From Pseudoduganella flava (lineage in GTDB: Bacteria > Pseudomonadota > Gammaproteobacteria > Burkholderiales > Burkholderiaceae_D): a stretch of DNA of 64,000 nucleotides. The stretch covers positions 306,095 through 370,094 of the forward strand of contig NZ_VLKW01000006.1 of the NCBI RefSeq assembly GCF_007830495.1, read 5' to 3'. This document shows, one piece after another, positions 63,834-64,000 of the stretch (positions within the stretch are counted from its first letter, which is position 1; the number at the start of each line of letters is the position of its first letter). The position numbers and the translations under genes were made by a program. The notes under the pieces were generated by a model that was not told the origin of the DNA, searched no databases, and saw nothing but the letters and a program-made list of their open reading frames with translations.

Positions 63834-64000
63834 GCGGCCTGCTCGTCTTCGTCGACCTTCGCCGTGCGCATCCACTGCACCAGCGGGTACGCATCCTTGA
63901 AGCCGCCCGCGATCGTCGGCAGCAGCGCGTCCGGATCGTTCAGGTCCAAGGCTACTTCGCGCCACACGAAAAAGCTCTTCAGCTTGATGAACTCGATGTG
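63830..64000 (-). CDS. Hypothetical protein, C-terminal 56 residues (start outside window)
   Basis: The minus strand is open from the window edge to a TAA at 63832-63830, encoding HIEFIKLKSFFVWREVALDL and on to an acidic tail ending KVDEDEQAA. I do not recognise the family from this fragment. Codon use is like that of neighbouring genes, and the stop overlaps that of the response regulator by 3 bases, so I think it is a real gene truncated by the window. Confidence 0.55.
   Translation of the reverse strand, partial: HIEFIKLKSFFVWREVALDLNDPDALLPTIAGGFKDAYPLVQWMRTAKVDEDEQAA

Noticed and set aside
1..64000. CRISPR arrays, tRNA/rRNA genes, insertion sequences, phage or integrase genes
   Set aside because: Looked for spaced direct repeats, tRNA-like cloverleaf ends and transposase/integrase motifs; none was convincing on either strand.

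Overview
The window is a high-G+C, densely coded bacterial chromosome segment. Gene content points to a betaproteobacterium of the Oxalobacteraceae (Massilia/Duganella/Pseudoduganella group). Supporting content is an exosortase-A (XrtA) exopolysaccharide locus, TonB-dependent receptors with sugar-catabolic genes, a fused isobutyryl-CoA mutase, a giant indolepyruvate ferredoxin oxidoreductase, a complete Tad pilus locus and many c-di-GMP/LysR/LacI regulators. The taxonomic call is an inference from content and style; no rRNA or tRNA gene is present.

Layout. (1) 2-14439: one long plus-strand transcription unit with near-continuous 4-bp start/stop overlaps. It encodes the XrtA-associated exopolysaccharide system: FemAB-like protein (cut by the window edge), four glycosyltransferases, exosortase A fused to EpsI, an asparagine-synthase-type amidotransferase, a CapK-like adenylate-forming enzyme, an O-antigen-ligase-like polymerase/ligase, a polysaccharide deacetylase, a flippase and, unexpectedly, a [2Fe-2S] ferredoxin. 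(2) 14440-22097: mixed genes. These are an AraC regulator divergent from an AhpD-like protein, a small acidic protein, a MoaD/ThiS-like protein paired with a BNR/beta-propeller protein, a TetR regulator divergent from an NAPE-PLD-like metallo-hydrolase, a divergent UvrD-like helicase with striking 11-bp repeats upstream, and a low-G+C orphan. (3) 22155-31440: an alpha-glucoside utilisation locus. It has a TonB receptor, two LacI regulators, a GH65 phosphorylase, beta-phosphoglucomutase and a major-facilitator sugar transporter, with two different palindromic operator types. (4) 31445-40880: an antitoxin-like small protein with a PhyH-type dioxygenase, then icmF, the indolepyruvate oxidoreductase and a LysR regulator. 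This looks like amino-acid/acyl-CoA catabolism. (5) 40958-43237: convergent HD-GYP and GGDEF proteins (c-di-GMP breakdown and synthesis). (6) 43626-56497: the Tad/Flp pilus locus, from pilin and prepilin peptidase through CpaB, CpaC, CpaE, CpaF, TadB, TadC and a TPR protein, with an unusual winged-helix AAA ATPase inserted. (7) 56512-64000: a DUF2807 protein with a small partner, a frameshifted tartrate/D-malate dehydrogenase gene divergent from a DmlR-like regulator, a second TonB receptor, a LytS/LytTR two-component pair and a truncated unknown gene.

How the parts may work together: exopolysaccharide production (region 1), c-di-GMP turnover (region 5) and the Tad pilus (region 6) are all surface/biofilm functions. 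Regions 3 and 4 are catabolic modules with self-contained regulation. The best candidates for something not yet described are the MoaD-like/propeller pair, the ferredoxin tied to the exopolysaccharide operon, the winged-helix ATPase in the Tad locus, and the helicase plus low-G+C orphan behind a repeat-studded promoter.
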